Shown piece after piece: positions 46,821 through 54,564 of a stretch of 64,000 bases of DNA. Origin of the DNA: Dyadobacter crusticola DSM 16708 (GTDB taxonomy: Bacteria; Bacteroidota; Bacteroidia; Cytophagales; Spirosomataceae); NCBI RefSeq assembly GCF_000701505.1, contig NZ_KL370787.1, forward strand, positions 367,101 through 431,100, written 5' to 3'. The notes beneath the pieces were generated by a model. The model worked only from the letters and a program-made list of their open reading frames with translations, ran no database searches and was not told where the DNA came from. A program made the translations under genes and the position numbers. Each line of letters starts with the position of its first letter. The first letter of the stretch is position 1.

Positions 46821-47528
46821 ATGAAGACCAAAAATTCGATTATTCTGGCAGCATTATGCCTGCTTTCTGTTCATGCATTTGCCCAAAAGAAATCCAAAAA
46901 AGACGAGGTAGTTACCATCGAAACAGATAAAGGGACAATGCGTTTCATCCTGTTTGATGAGACTCCCAAACACAAAGCCAACTTCATCAAGCTTGCCAAG
47001 GAAAACTTTTACGACGGCGTACTTTTTCACCGGGTGATTGACGATTTCATGATCCAGGGCGGTGATCCAAAATCGAAGAATGCAAAACCTGATGATAACC
47101 TGGGCAATGGAGAAAACGGGTATCGGATACCTGCTGAGTTCAGTCCGAAATTGTTCCACCAGAAAGGCGCACTTGCTGCTGCTCGTGATAATAATCCAGC
47201 GAAAGAATCAAGCGGTTGTCAGTTTTATGTAGTAGAAGGCCGAAAATGGAGCAAAAACGACCTGGACAAGCAAGCTTCGCGCGCAGCCCGCAAGCTCACT
47301 GACGCACAGCGGAAAGTATACGAAACCGTAGGAGGAACCCCGCACTTGGACGGTTCTTACACCGTATTCGGTCAATTGATCGATGGAATGGATGTGATTG
47401 ACAAGATCGCTTCTGTTGATAAAAATGAAAGAGACCGGCCGGAAAAGGATATTGCCATGAAGGTTTCTGTCAAGAACATGAAAAAGAAAAAGATCACCAG
47501 AAAATACGGCTGGAAATACGAGGCTTGA
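46821..47528 (+). CDS. Periplasmic peptidyl-prolyl cis-trans isomerase (cyclophilin)
   Basis: A 235-residue cyclophilin with a Sec signal (MKTKNSIILAALCLLSVHAFAQ), so it acts in the periplasm on folding of exported proteins. The catalytic segment FHRVIDDFMIQGGDPKSK is intact (Arg within FHRV). Downstream are GALAAARDNNPAKESSGCQF and FGQLIDGMDVIDKI. An ATG six bases earlier, overlapping the preceding stop, is an alternative start. A basic C-terminal tail (NMKKKKITRKYGWKYEA) and an insertion in the middle (RKWSKNDLDKQASRAARK) are common in Bacteroidota versions. Confidence 0.93.
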   Translation: MKTKNSIILAALCLLSVHAFAQKKSKKDEVVTIETDKGTMRFILFDETPKHKANFIKLAKENFYDGVLFHRVIDDFMIQGGDPKSKNAKPDDNLGNGENGYRIPAEFSPKLFHQKGALAAARDNNPAKESSGCQFYVVEGRKWSKNDLDKQASRAARKLTDAQRKVYETVGGTPHLDGSYTVFGQLIDGMDVIDKIASVDKNERDRPEKDIAMKVSVKNMKKKKITRKYGWKYEA

Positions 47529-47535
47529 TTTACCA

Positions 47536-48438
47536 TTGAAAAAACGAATCTTAATCACCGGCTCCAATGGACTGCTGGGACAAAAGCTGATCGAGCTGCT
47601 TGTTCGACAGTCTGACATTGAAACTATTGCCACAGCCAAAGGCGCAAACCGGTTGCCATTTCGGGAAGGTTACAGGTACATTGAAATGGATATTACGGAT
47701 CCCGCGCAGGTAGATGCGATTGTGGGAGAAGTTCGTCCGCACGTAATTATCCACACGGCAGCAATGACCAATGTGGATCAATGCGAGCTGGAAAAAGAAG
47801 CGTGCTGGAAGCTGAATGTAACTGCCGTCGAAATCCTGATCACTGCCTGCCGCCAGTACAATGTATTTCTGCAACATCTTTCTACGGACTTTGTTTTTGA
47901 TGGAACATCAGGACCGTACAAGGAGGAAGATCTCCCTAACCCGATCAGCTTTTACGGTTGGAGCAAATACGCAGCCGAGAAAGCGGTACTCAGCTCGGAT
48001 ATCCGCTTTGCGATCACCAGAACAGTACTCGTATATGGGATAGCGCACGATATGAGCCGGAGCAATATCATTCTTTGGGTAAAAAAATCATTGGAAGCTG
48101 GTAAGAGTATCCAGGTTGTAACAGACCAGTTTCGCACACCTACCCTCGCCGAAGATCTTGCAACAGGCTGCTTTCTGATCGCAGATAAAGAAGCCGAGGG
48201 AATTTTCCATATTTCCGGAAAAGACTTTTTAACCCCATTCGAAATGGCGATCATGGCAGCGGAGTACTTTGATCTTGATAAATCATTGATCTCGCCTACT
48301 GACGCTTTCGCATTCACCCAGCCCGCCCGCCGCCCGCCGCGTACCGGTTTCGACCTCAGTAAATCACGTAGCATTTTAGGCTACGAACCGCATTCGTTCA
48401 AAGAAGGAATTGCATTGCTGGCGCAGCAAATAGGATAG
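47536..48438 (+). CDS. RmlD-like SDR oxidoreductase (dTDP-4-dehydrorhamnose reductase family)
   Basis: A 300-residue NAD(P)-dependent extended short-chain reductase. The cofactor motif is TGSNGLLGQ and the catalytic pair is YGWSKYAAEK (Tyr and Lys), with STDFVFDGTSGPYKEEDLPN as the RmlD-type segment. The start is TTG at 47536, 7 bases after the cyclophilin stop; no ATG gives the full Rossmann motif. It stands alone without other rhamnose genes, so the exact sugar nucleotide substrate is unclear. It ends 1 base before the convergent Uma2 gene; CACGAG and CTCGTG flank that junction as a short inverted repeat. Confidence 0.85.
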   Translation: MKKRILITGSNGLLGQKLIELLVRQSDIETIATAKGANRLPFREGYRYIEMDITDPAQVDAIVGEVRPHVIIHTAAMTNVDQCELEKEACWKLNVTAVEILITACRQYNVFLQHLSTDFVFDGTSGPYKEEDLPNPISFYGWSKYAAEKAVLSSDIRFAITRTVLVYGIAHDMSRSNIILWVKKSLEAGKSIQVVTDQFRTPTLAEDLATGCFLIADKEAEGIFHISGKDFLTPFEMAIMAAEYFDLDKSLISPTDAFAFTQPARRPPRTGFDLSKSRSILGYEPHSFKEGIALLAQQIG

Positions 48439-49059
48439 TCACGAGTTTTCTATCTCGTGCAAATTGATTTCAAAACTGGGAAACAAAGGTGCTCCTGAAA
48501 GGTGGAAGTCAAAGTGGTGATGTTCTATAACAGGCTGCCCGGGCTGGTAAACGTAGATCTTCTGATTAAATCGATCAATCAGCCAGCCCAGTTCACAACC
48601 ATTTTCCAGGTATTCCTGCATTTTGTTTTTGAGATATTTCACACTGTCCGACTTTGACCGTACCTCGATCACAAAATCAGGACATATATGTGCGAATTTC
48701 TCTTTATCAGTTCCCGGCAACAAATCCCATTTGTCCAGCCTAATCCAGGATACATCAGGCGATCTAACAGAACTATTGGGCAGTGTAAAACCAGCCGAGG
48801 AACCAAAAACCTTCCCTGGAATTTTCTCATTCCGCAACCAACTGCCAAAGTGGATTAGAATATTAGATGTAAAATTGTCTGTAAAACTTCCAGATGGAGA
48901 CATAATGATGACATTTCCTTCACTGTCGCGCTCAAAATCGAGCGTATCGTCGAGGTTCGTCTGACAGAACAGGAAGAATTCATCCTCGCTCATCAGATTC
49001 CCACCTTCTAGGATAGCTGGCATGTTCATTTTCAACATCTGGAAGTTTTTATAAAGCAA
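48439..49059 (-). CDS. Uma2 family (DUF820) nuclease-fold protein
   Basis: A 206-residue restriction-endonuclease-fold protein. Family segments are NVIIMSPSGSFTDNFTSNIL, SVRSPDVSWIRLDKWDLLPG, and the PD-(D/E)xK-like PDFVIEVRSKSDS with lysine-rich helix and YLENGCELGWLIDRFNQKI. It is complete and of normal length. The true start may be one of several ATG codons up to 49023. Uma2 proteins are abundant in Cyanobacteria and Bacteroidota with poorly known roles. No partner gene or phage context is seen. Confidence 0.85.
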   Translation of the reverse strand: MLYKNFQMLKMNMPAILEGGNLMSEDEFFLFCQTNLDDTLDFERDSEGNVIIMSPSGSFTDNFTSNILIHFGSWLRNEKIPGKVFGSSAGFTLPNSSVRSPDVSWIRLDKWDLLPGTDKEKFAHICPDFVIEVRSKSDSVKYLKNKMQEYLENGCELGWLIDRFNQKIYVYQPGQPVIEHHHFDFHLSGAPLFPSFEINLHEIENS

Positions 49060-49105
49060 TTTACAGTTCCTGCTTCACAATTATTTTTACCAATGATCCT
49101 GCGGC

Positions 49106-50752
49106 CTAATACAACTTTTCATAATACTCTCTCGCCATTCTATCGGAATTGAATGGCTCATTCACGTCGTTCATGCTGTTGAGTACCATTTCTCTCCACT
49201 TTTTCTGACCATTATAATAGGTTGGTATCACCTCGCGTTCGAGCTTCTCCATGAGGTTGTCGCAATCTTGCTTGTTAATACCGTCACCTTTTGCGACAGG
49301 CAGCAAAAATGAGTTCTCGCCGTCTTTTGCGAATTCACAAATCCAGCCGTCGAATGTAGAAAGGTTAAGTGATGCATTCATTGCCGCTGTCATTCCGCTG
49401 GTGCCCGAAGCTTCGCGGGTAACTACGGGCGTATTTAACCAAATATCAGAACCATCTTTCAACAATTTTGAAAGCGCTAATTCATAACCTGTCAGTACCG
49501 CCAGATTAGGATACAGGTGGCTCAGATAGAAAAGCCGGTTGAATGTATTGACAGCGTCTTCATCTTTCGGATAAGGTTTACCTGCCCAGATCACCTGCAC
49601 CGGCTGCTGTATGTTGTTCATCATTCTCGTGAACCGGCTCATATCCCAAACAAGCATATCAGGACGCTTGTAGGCTGCAAACCTGCGGGCCCACACAATC
49701 GTCAGTACGTTCGGGTCAAAGATCTTTCCGCATTGATTGGCTACGGTTTTGAACAATACAGCTTTCAGCTCCTTCTTCCGTGCCGCGATCCGGTCAGTAT
49801 CCTTATCGATCCTGGCTTGTTCCAGCTGTGGATCAACCCAATACGTATTATTTTGTGCATTGGTAATATGGCCGATCGGAGCAATACCAGGATAAGCTTT
49901 CCACATTCCGCGCGACACTTCGCCGTGCAGCTTGGAAACGCCATTTGCATTCCGGCTCAGACTCAGGGCTGCCAGCGAATGGTTAAAGATATTATCCTTC
50001 ATCCCGCTGATCTTTTTAACCGTCGCCAGATCCAGTCCCGAGAAAAACCCGAGCTTATCCAGGAAACCGATCTCGTGCTTCTCGTTCCCGGCTTCTTCCG
50101 GGGTATGTGTTGTAAAAACAACCCGCTTCTTCACTTCATCCACTTTCCCGTACTTTTTATATAAGGAGAAAACGGCGGAAACCGCGTGGGCTTCATTGAG
50201 ATGGTATACTTCGGGTTCATATCCCAGCTCTTCCAAAAGTCTCGCCCCGCCGATCCCCAGCACCATGCATTGCGCTACTTTGTAGGTTGGGTCTGCATCG
50301 TATAAAGAGTAGCTGATTGCTCTTGTAGTATCATCATTTCCATCCGTATCTGTCGTCAGCAGGAACATTGGAGCAGTTTTAAATACTTCTGGGTCCAAAT
50401 AATAGGCGGCGACCCAAACCTTTTTGCCCATTACCGGTATCTGAAAACGAATCTTTGTGTCAGTCAAAAAGGAATACATTTTTTCCCGAAACTCGGGTTG
50501 CATACTCCCGTCCTTGGCGCGGCCCTGATCGTAATAGCCGTACTTCCAGAGCATACCAACACCAATAAGGTTCTGCTTCAATGCATATACGCTGCGCATG
50601 TGCGAGCCTGCCAGAAAGCCCAGACCGCCTGAATAGATTTTCAGCGCCTGGTCGACAGCGAATTCCATTGAAAAGTATGCAACTGATTTTTTGTATTGAT
50701 TATCCGGGGTAAAAGGATGTTTGTAAGGGAGTGAAAACGTGGACTTAACCAT
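49106..50752 (-). CDS. Alpha-glucan phosphorylase family (GT35) homologue lacking the PLP lysine
   Basis: A 548-residue member of the short alpha-glucan phosphorylase family. Opening motif VAYFSMEFAVDQALKIYSGG is typical; VYHLNEAHAVSAVF and VVFTTHTPEEAGNEKHEIGF follow. The phosphate-binding Arg/Lys region (IVWARRFAAYKRPDM) is retained. The PLP-binding segment reads EASGTSGMTAAMNASLNL: the position that is Lys in true phosphorylases (EASGTGNMK in muscle enzyme) is Thr455. So PLP phosphorolysis may be lost, or the enzyme may be a PLP-free glucan glycosyltransferase. It starts 84 bases after the MNIO stop and may share its transcript. Confidence 0.82.
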   Translation of the reverse strand: MVKSTFSLPYKHPFTPDNQYKKSVAYFSMEFAVDQALKIYSGGLGFLAGSHMRSVYALKQNLIGVGMLWKYGYYDQGRAKDGSMQPEFREKMYSFLTDTKIRFQIPVMGKKVWVAAYYLDPEVFKTAPMFLLTTDTDGNDDTTRAISYSLYDADPTYKVAQCMVLGIGGARLLEELGYEPEVYHLNEAHAVSAVFSLYKKYGKVDEVKKRVVFTTHTPEEAGNEKHEIGFLDKLGFFSGLDLATVKKISGMKDNIFNHSLAALSLSRNANGVSKLHGEVSRGMWKAYPGIAPIGHITNAQNNTYWVDPQLEQARIDKDTDRIAARKKELKAVLFKTVANQCGKIFDPNVLTIVWARRFAAYKRPDMLVWDMSRFTRMMNNIQQPVQVIWAGKPYPKDEDAVNTFNRLFYLSHLYPNLAVLTGYELALSKLLKDGSDIWLNTPVVTREASGTSGMTAAMNASLNLSTFDGWICEFAKDGENSFLLPVAKGDGINKQDCDNLMEKLEREVIPTYYNGQKKWREMVLNSMNDVNEPFNSDRMAREYYEKLY

Positions 50753-50835
50753 TGCTAGGAGTTTTGTTGAAAATAGACAGCCGAACCGGCAGTATACGGA
50801 TTACAAAATTGTGCCATCAAGTTAATCAACCTATT

Positions 50836-51960
50836 TCAAAATCCTGCCTTCCATTTCTGCGCAATGTTCATCGCTGTTTGCAGCATGTGCGGCTCCCAAC
50901 GTTCAATGTGCCAGTCTGTATTGCTGAGGTCAGACGCAAGCAAGAGGTTTTTTGCCTCATGCAGGTCCCGTGCTTTTTCCAGGATTTCCGACAATTGCAT
51001 TTGCTGCTGGTGCAAAGTAAGGTCTTCGATCGGCGGGCCAATTTGCACCTGTTGTGAAAGAGGCTGAAAGTTCTTTACTGAATCGGGCAGGGTTGCTCCG
51101 ACGGATTTGACAATGCGGTCCATTTCAAGAAAGTCCTTTTGAAACCCAGCCTGCTTTTCAGCTGTATCGAGTGCTGTGCCCAGCTGCTCCATTACTACAA
51201 ACTTCAAGTTAGGGCAGCGCGGGATTGCCTGCCTGAGGTATTCGAATACTTCCGATGGTACTGCCTCGTCGTGGGTGTCGCGCCGTACTACCCTTCCCGG
51301 AATCTGTGTGTCCCAGCTCCCGCCGGAGATATGCATTTCCCGCACGCGTTCAAGTGGATAGAACGAAAGGAAATCGATGAAGTCGAGCTCAAAATTATGG
51401 CATTGGCAATACAGGTTGTGCAGGTCGAGGATGATGAACCCGTTGACACTTTCCACCAGTTGGGCCAAAAAGTCTCCATGCCGTTTTACCTCATCCAGTG
51501 AATAGGAAAAAGCCAGGTTTTCCAATCCAACCGGACAATTACACGCATTCTGAATGCGCGCCAGCCTGTCTTTTCCGATTGCTAATGTAGATGCATTGAA
51601 GGGAATGCCGAGCGGCGCGCCTTTGTGGAAGTCAGAACCGGTCATAAAGCCGAAATGCTCCGTGATGTGATCAAACTGAAACTGGTCGCAGAGCTTGCTG
51701 AGCTGATCCAGCCATTTTTGCTGCTCTGCCGACCATTTTCCCGAAAACAGCGAAAAGTAAACGCCGTGACCAATCAGCCTGTTCTGGTCACTGAATTCTT
51801 TTATAAAATCAGTAAACCATTCCGGTATCACATCCACTTTGAAGAGCGCATCGAAAGACCATTCAATAGCCTCCACTCGCTCCATTTCAAACAATGGAAT
51901 AGACGCTTGCAGAATGTGCGCGTCGAGGTTACAGGCGACTGTGGAGAATATTTGCGACAT
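50836..51960 (-). CDS. Multinuclear non-heme iron oxidase (MNIO, DUF692) with C-terminal extension
   Basis: A 374-residue TIM-barrel iron oxidase of the family that includes MbnB, TglH and ChrH, which oxidise Cys residues in ribosomal peptides. Family motifs align in order: IGHGVYFSL (His65), ITEHFGF (His102), VGLENLAFS (Glu147), LDLHNLYCQCHN (Asp179, His181, His188), EMHISGG (His210), DTHDEAVP (Asp228, His230) and VMEQLG (Glu258). The start at 51960 is 11 bases after the peptide gene's stop. A roughly 110-residue C-terminal extension (263-374) follows the barrel, where most family members end. A separate partner gene of the MbnC/TglI type is not adjacent. Confidence 0.88.
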   Translation of the reverse strand: MSQIFSTVACNLDAHILQASIPLFEMERVEAIEWSFDALFKVDVIPEWFTDFIKEFSDQNRLIGHGVYFSLFSGKWSAEQQKWLDQLSKLCDQFQFDHITEHFGFMTGSDFHKGAPLGIPFNASTLAIGKDRLARIQNACNCPVGLENLAFSYSLDEVKRHGDFLAQLVESVNGFIILDLHNLYCQCHNFELDFIDFLSFYPLERVREMHISGGSWDTQIPGRVVRRDTHDEAVPSEVFEYLRQAIPRCPNLKFVVMEQLGTALDTAEKQAGFQKDFLEMDRIVKSVGATLPDSVKNFQPLSQQVQIGPPIEDLTLHQQQMQLSEILEKARDLHEAKNLLLASDLSNTDWHIERWEPHMLQTAMNIAQKWKAGF

Positions 51961-51971
51961 AGGAGTAACGA

Positions 51972-52124
51972 TCAACCCATTCCGCAGGCCGGGCAAGGAT
52001 CCAGGGTGCGCGTCTTCGCTTTTTTATCCTTTTCAGGTTTAATATCCATGTCGGCGCAAGCGGTAATTGTGCTCAGTGCAACTGCAACGGCAACGGCCTG
52101 AAGTACTGGTTTTGAGATTTTCAT
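51972..52124 (-). CDS. Precursor-like lipopeptide for the MNIO (C-terminal CPACGMG)
   Basis: A 50-residue peptide not covered by longer genes. It has a lipoprotein signal with lipobox ITAC (Cys23), a Lys/Asp-rich linker (DIKPEKDKKAKTRT), and a C-terminal tail LDPCPACGMG. The stop TGA lies 11 bases before the MNIO start. MNIO enzymes (MbnB, TglH, ChrH) act on Cys in short precursor peptides, often with a Cys-containing C-terminus, so this is a strong substrate candidate. Gly-Met-Gly at the end is striking. I know similar CPxCG tails mainly by recall and could not check them. It could also be a plain zinc- or copper-binding lipoprotein. Confidence 0.72.
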   Translation of the reverse strand: MKISKPVLQAVAVAVALSTITACADMDIKPEKDKKAKTRTLDPCPACGMG

Positions 52125-52204
52125 GTGAATATTGATAAGGTGAATTGGAATACCTGATCAAGATGAAAAACTGTGCTAATTAGTTGTAAACGAAACACAT
52201 TAAA

Positions 52205-52239
52205 TGTAAAGTGCCCGGCTTTGGACCGGGCACTTTACA
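52205..52239. terminator. Perfect inverted repeat, likely terminator of the helical-protein gene
   Basis: TGTAAAGTGCCCGG pairs perfectly with CCGGGCACTTTACA around a 7-base loop. It lies just beyond the stop of the 193-residue gene (minus strand); the T-tract is weak. Confidence 0.7.
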
Positions 52240-52257
52240 TTGTGCTCTTAACATTCA

Positions 52258-52839
52258 CTATTTACCAAAAAGCTTCGCCCAAAATCCTTTCGCTTTCGTC
52301 CGGGTCTCGGCAACTTTCTCTGAAGCGGCTTCCCTCAGTTCTTCCATCTCTATCTCGGCTTTTGCTTTCAGTTCTGCGGCTTTGACCTTCGCTTCGGCAA
52401 GTTTCTCAGCAGCTATTTCCTTCGCCTCTTCGAAAGCTTCTTCCGCATCCTCTTTCAAGTCTTCATATTTGTCAACTGCCGCTTCTTTCAGGTCCGCAGC
52501 CTTTTCAGTCAAGTCTTCATAAATCCCACCTGCTTTACGCTCTGTTTCTTCTACCTTCTCCCCTGCCGCCGCTCTTACCTCCTCCACTTCGACGGTAGCC
52601 TCTTCTTCAAGCTCCGCGACCGAATCCTTCGTTTCTTGAATGGCCATTTCAGCTTCGGCTTTCAGGTCGTCCGTCGTTTCATAAACTTCTGTTTCGATCC
52701 CATCTGCTGCTGCCTCCTCCTCCTGCGCCTCCTCCACTATCTCATCTTCTGCTTCTGCGGTCGTAGCTTTGATTTGTTGTGTTGTAGTTCCCAGCGATTC
52801 TTCTGCATCTTCCGGAAGTGGTTTGTCGTTTTCGGCCAT
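52258..52839 (-). CDS. Glu/Ala/Lys-rich helical protein
   Basis: A 193-residue protein with no signal or membrane helix, very rich in Glu, Ala and Lys. Residues 55-180 look like one long amphipathic helix or coiled coil (DLKAEAEMAIQETKD, ELREAASEKVAETRTKAKGF). It ends in a short basic, aromatic tail (GFWAKLFGK). This makes it resemble apolipoprotein-like or LEA-like helical proteins. The tail could touch membranes. Function unknown, and low-complexity similarity can mislead. Monocistronic with a terminator hairpin after it. Confidence 0.55.
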   Translation of the reverse strand: MAENDKPLPEDAEESLGTTTQQIKATTAEAEDEIVEEAQEEEAAADGIETEVYETTDDLKAEAEMAIQETKDSVAELEEEATVEVEEVRAAAGEKVEETERKAGGIYEDLTEKAADLKEAAVDKYEDLKEDAEEAFEEAKEIAAEKLAEAKVKAAELKAKAEIEMEELREAASEKVAETRTKAKGFWAKLFGK

Positions 52840-52930
52840 TGCTAACAGGTTTAAGGTAAAAAGTTGATTTACTTAGCGTTGTAAGCTACAAAGGAGTTTG
52901 GATGTTACAAACAAATGCACTTGCTTTCTT

Positions 52931-53497
52931 TCACTCTAACCTTCTAACCATCAAATTTTTAACCAGCTCAAAAAATGGCTCCGGCTGCAATGTGCGCCAG
53001 TTGCCGATGTGCAGCGTGCCGCCGAAATTGATAAAATAGTCTAGCCGGAACTTCTTCCATTGCTCCTCCACGTGCTCCCGGAAATTGACGGCTGCGATCC
53101 ACCCGTCTTCAATATCATCAAACCATTCCGAATAGTAATCGTCTTCTCCGCCGTGGAAGTCAAGCAGGTTTTCGCCGATCATGATAAACTGGTTGATACC
53201 TTCATCCACGAGCGGGTCTATCACCTGCCTTTTGAAGAACATGATATCATTGTGAAGCGCGTCGTTCCATTCACCGAACATCTCGATCACCGCGTACCGT
53301 TTCTTGTAGTCGGCGAAAATAATCTTCACATACAGTGTCTCAGACCCTATTTCATCCCAAAGCGGGTGAATATAGTAGCCGTAAATCGCATTTTCGTAGT
53401 AGTCTAGATTGTAAGTCCTGCCGAAAAAGGGCGACCGCTCATCGTGACTTGCCACATAATGTTTTTCCCAGTTATAGTAGGGTTCTATCTCCTGCAT
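52931..53497 (-). CDS. Conserved hypothetical protein
   Basis: A 188-residue acidic, aromatic-rich soluble protein without signal or membrane segments. Segments include YYNWEKHYVASHDERSPFFG, KRYAVIEMFGEWNDALHNDI, MIGENLLDFHGGEDDYYSEW and HIGNWRTLQPEPFFELV. Such long uniform proteins without gaps are usually real in Bacteroidota, but I do not recognise a family or fold. It stands alone between helical-protein and DUF1080 genes. Confidence 0.5.
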   Translation of the reverse strand: MQEIEPYYNWEKHYVASHDERSPFFGRTYNLDYYENAIYGYYIHPLWDEIGSETLYVKIIFADYKKRYAVIEMFGEWNDALHNDIMFFKRQVIDPLVDEGINQFIMIGENLLDFHGGEDDYYSEWFDDIEDGWIAAVNFREHVEEQWKKFRLDYFINFGGTLHIGNWRTLQPEPFFELVKNLMVRRLE

Positions 53498-53542
53498 AAT
53501 CGCTCCTTGTAATGGGTACTTACTTTATTTAACTACAAAACA

Positions 53543-53582
53543 AAAAAGGCTTGAACGATGTTTTAAATCGTCCAAGCCTTTT
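53543..53582 (-). terminator. Rho-independent terminator
   Basis: Read on the minus strand, AAAAGGCTTGGACGAT pairs with ATCGTTCAAGCCTTTT (one mismatch), followed by a T-run. It terminates the DUF1080 gene at 53606. Confidence 0.85.
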
Positions 53583-53605
53583 GCAATTATTGTACCTGCT
53601 ATTTC

Positions 53606-54370
53606 TTACAACTCGCGGATCCAGACATTGCGGAAGCTGGTCGTATTGTTGTGGTCCTGCAATTTGATTGGTCCTTTTCCGTGTGGCTCAATGGTTGGCT
53701 GACCGATGTAAGGAGTTGTACCCTGGATCATCGTATGATTTTGCACCAACACACCATTGTGGATCACAGTAATGTAAGGCGGGATCGTCATTTGTCCATC
53801 TTTGTTGAAATGCGGCGCAGTGTAAACCACGTCATAAGTCTGCCACTCGCCCGGCCCTACCGATGCATTCACCAGCGGCATTGTTTGTTTGTAGATTGAA
53901 CCTGCCTGTCCGTTGGAATAAGTGGGATTGTTGTAGCTGTCGAGTACCTGCAGCTCGTAAATGCCCTGCATAAAGATCCCGCTGTTACCGCGTCCCTGTC
54001 CGTTTCCGTCCACTTTCGCCGGTGTACGCCATTCAATGTGGAGCTGATAGTCACCAAAAGTCTGTTTGGTCTGGATATCTCCTGATTTTGGAGCTACCGT
54101 CATCGTGCCGTCTGCTACTGTCCACGGAGCAGCTGATTTTCCGTCTTTTCCAGAAACCCAGGCATCCAAATTTTTACCGTCAAATAAAATAATGGCGTCT
54201 GAGGGTGCAGTAAAGCCTGAAACCGCAGAAGAACTTTTACCTGGCGTCACAACACGGGGAACCGGGCTCCATAACTCGCTCGACTCGGGAGTTTGTTTGG
54301 CAGGTTGAAGTTGTGCATGAGCAGCAAACGCCGTTGCCAGGCTGAACGCGGTAAGAATTAATTTTTTCAT
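53606..54370 (-). CDS. Secreted DUF1080 (3-keto-disaccharide hydrolase-like) protein
   Basis: A 254-residue protein with a Sec signal (MKKLILTAFSLATAFAAHAQ). The start at 54370 is chosen because it gives that signal. The DUF1080 jelly-roll shows AIILFDGKNLDAWVSGKDGK, TFGDYQLHIEWRTP, NSGIFMQGIYELQVLDSY and GEWQTYDVVYTAPHFN. DUF1080 members cut 3-keto glycosides. It is divergent from a second, larger DUF1080 gene, and both probably serve the same pathway in the periplasm. Confidence 0.85.
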   Translation of the reverse strand: MKKLILTAFSLATAFAAHAQLQPAKQTPESSELWSPVPRVVTPGKSSSAVSGFTAPSDAIILFDGKNLDAWVSGKDGKSAAPWTVADGTMTVAPKSGDIQTKQTFGDYQLHIEWRTPAKVDGNGQGRGNSGIFMQGIYELQVLDSYNNPTYSNGQAGSIYKQTMPLVNASVGPGEWQTYDVVYTAPHFNKDGQMTIPPYITVIHNGVLVQNHTMIQGTTPYIGQPTIEPHGKGPIKLQDHNNTTSFRNVWIREL

Positions 54371-54564
54371 TTTTAAAAATAAACTGTTTTGGTCAGATAA
54401 AACTGATGGAAAAAGCGCGAGTATGCACCGAATACCAAAAGCAGTCAGGCTCGCGTTTCTCATCTAATTAAATGCAATTTTACCAATTCTTATCACGTAA
54501 TTTGCACGCGATTCGGCGACCTGCGGCCGGTATTTAATCAAAAACCTACCAAGCTTACCCAAGT

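Noticed and set aside
47536..48438. RmlD call as evidence for a rhamnose biosynthesis cluster
   Set aside because: No RmlA, RmlB or RmlC gene adjoins, and related reductases act on other substrates.
48439..49059. Uma2 gene as evidence of a mobile element
   Set aside because: There are no terminal repeats, transposase or integrase nearby, and Uma2 genes are common outside mobile elements.
49517..50164. A 215-residue open frame antisense to the phosphorylase-like gene
   Set aside because: No signal, motif or codon pattern supports it, and the minus-strand gene has many conserved segments.
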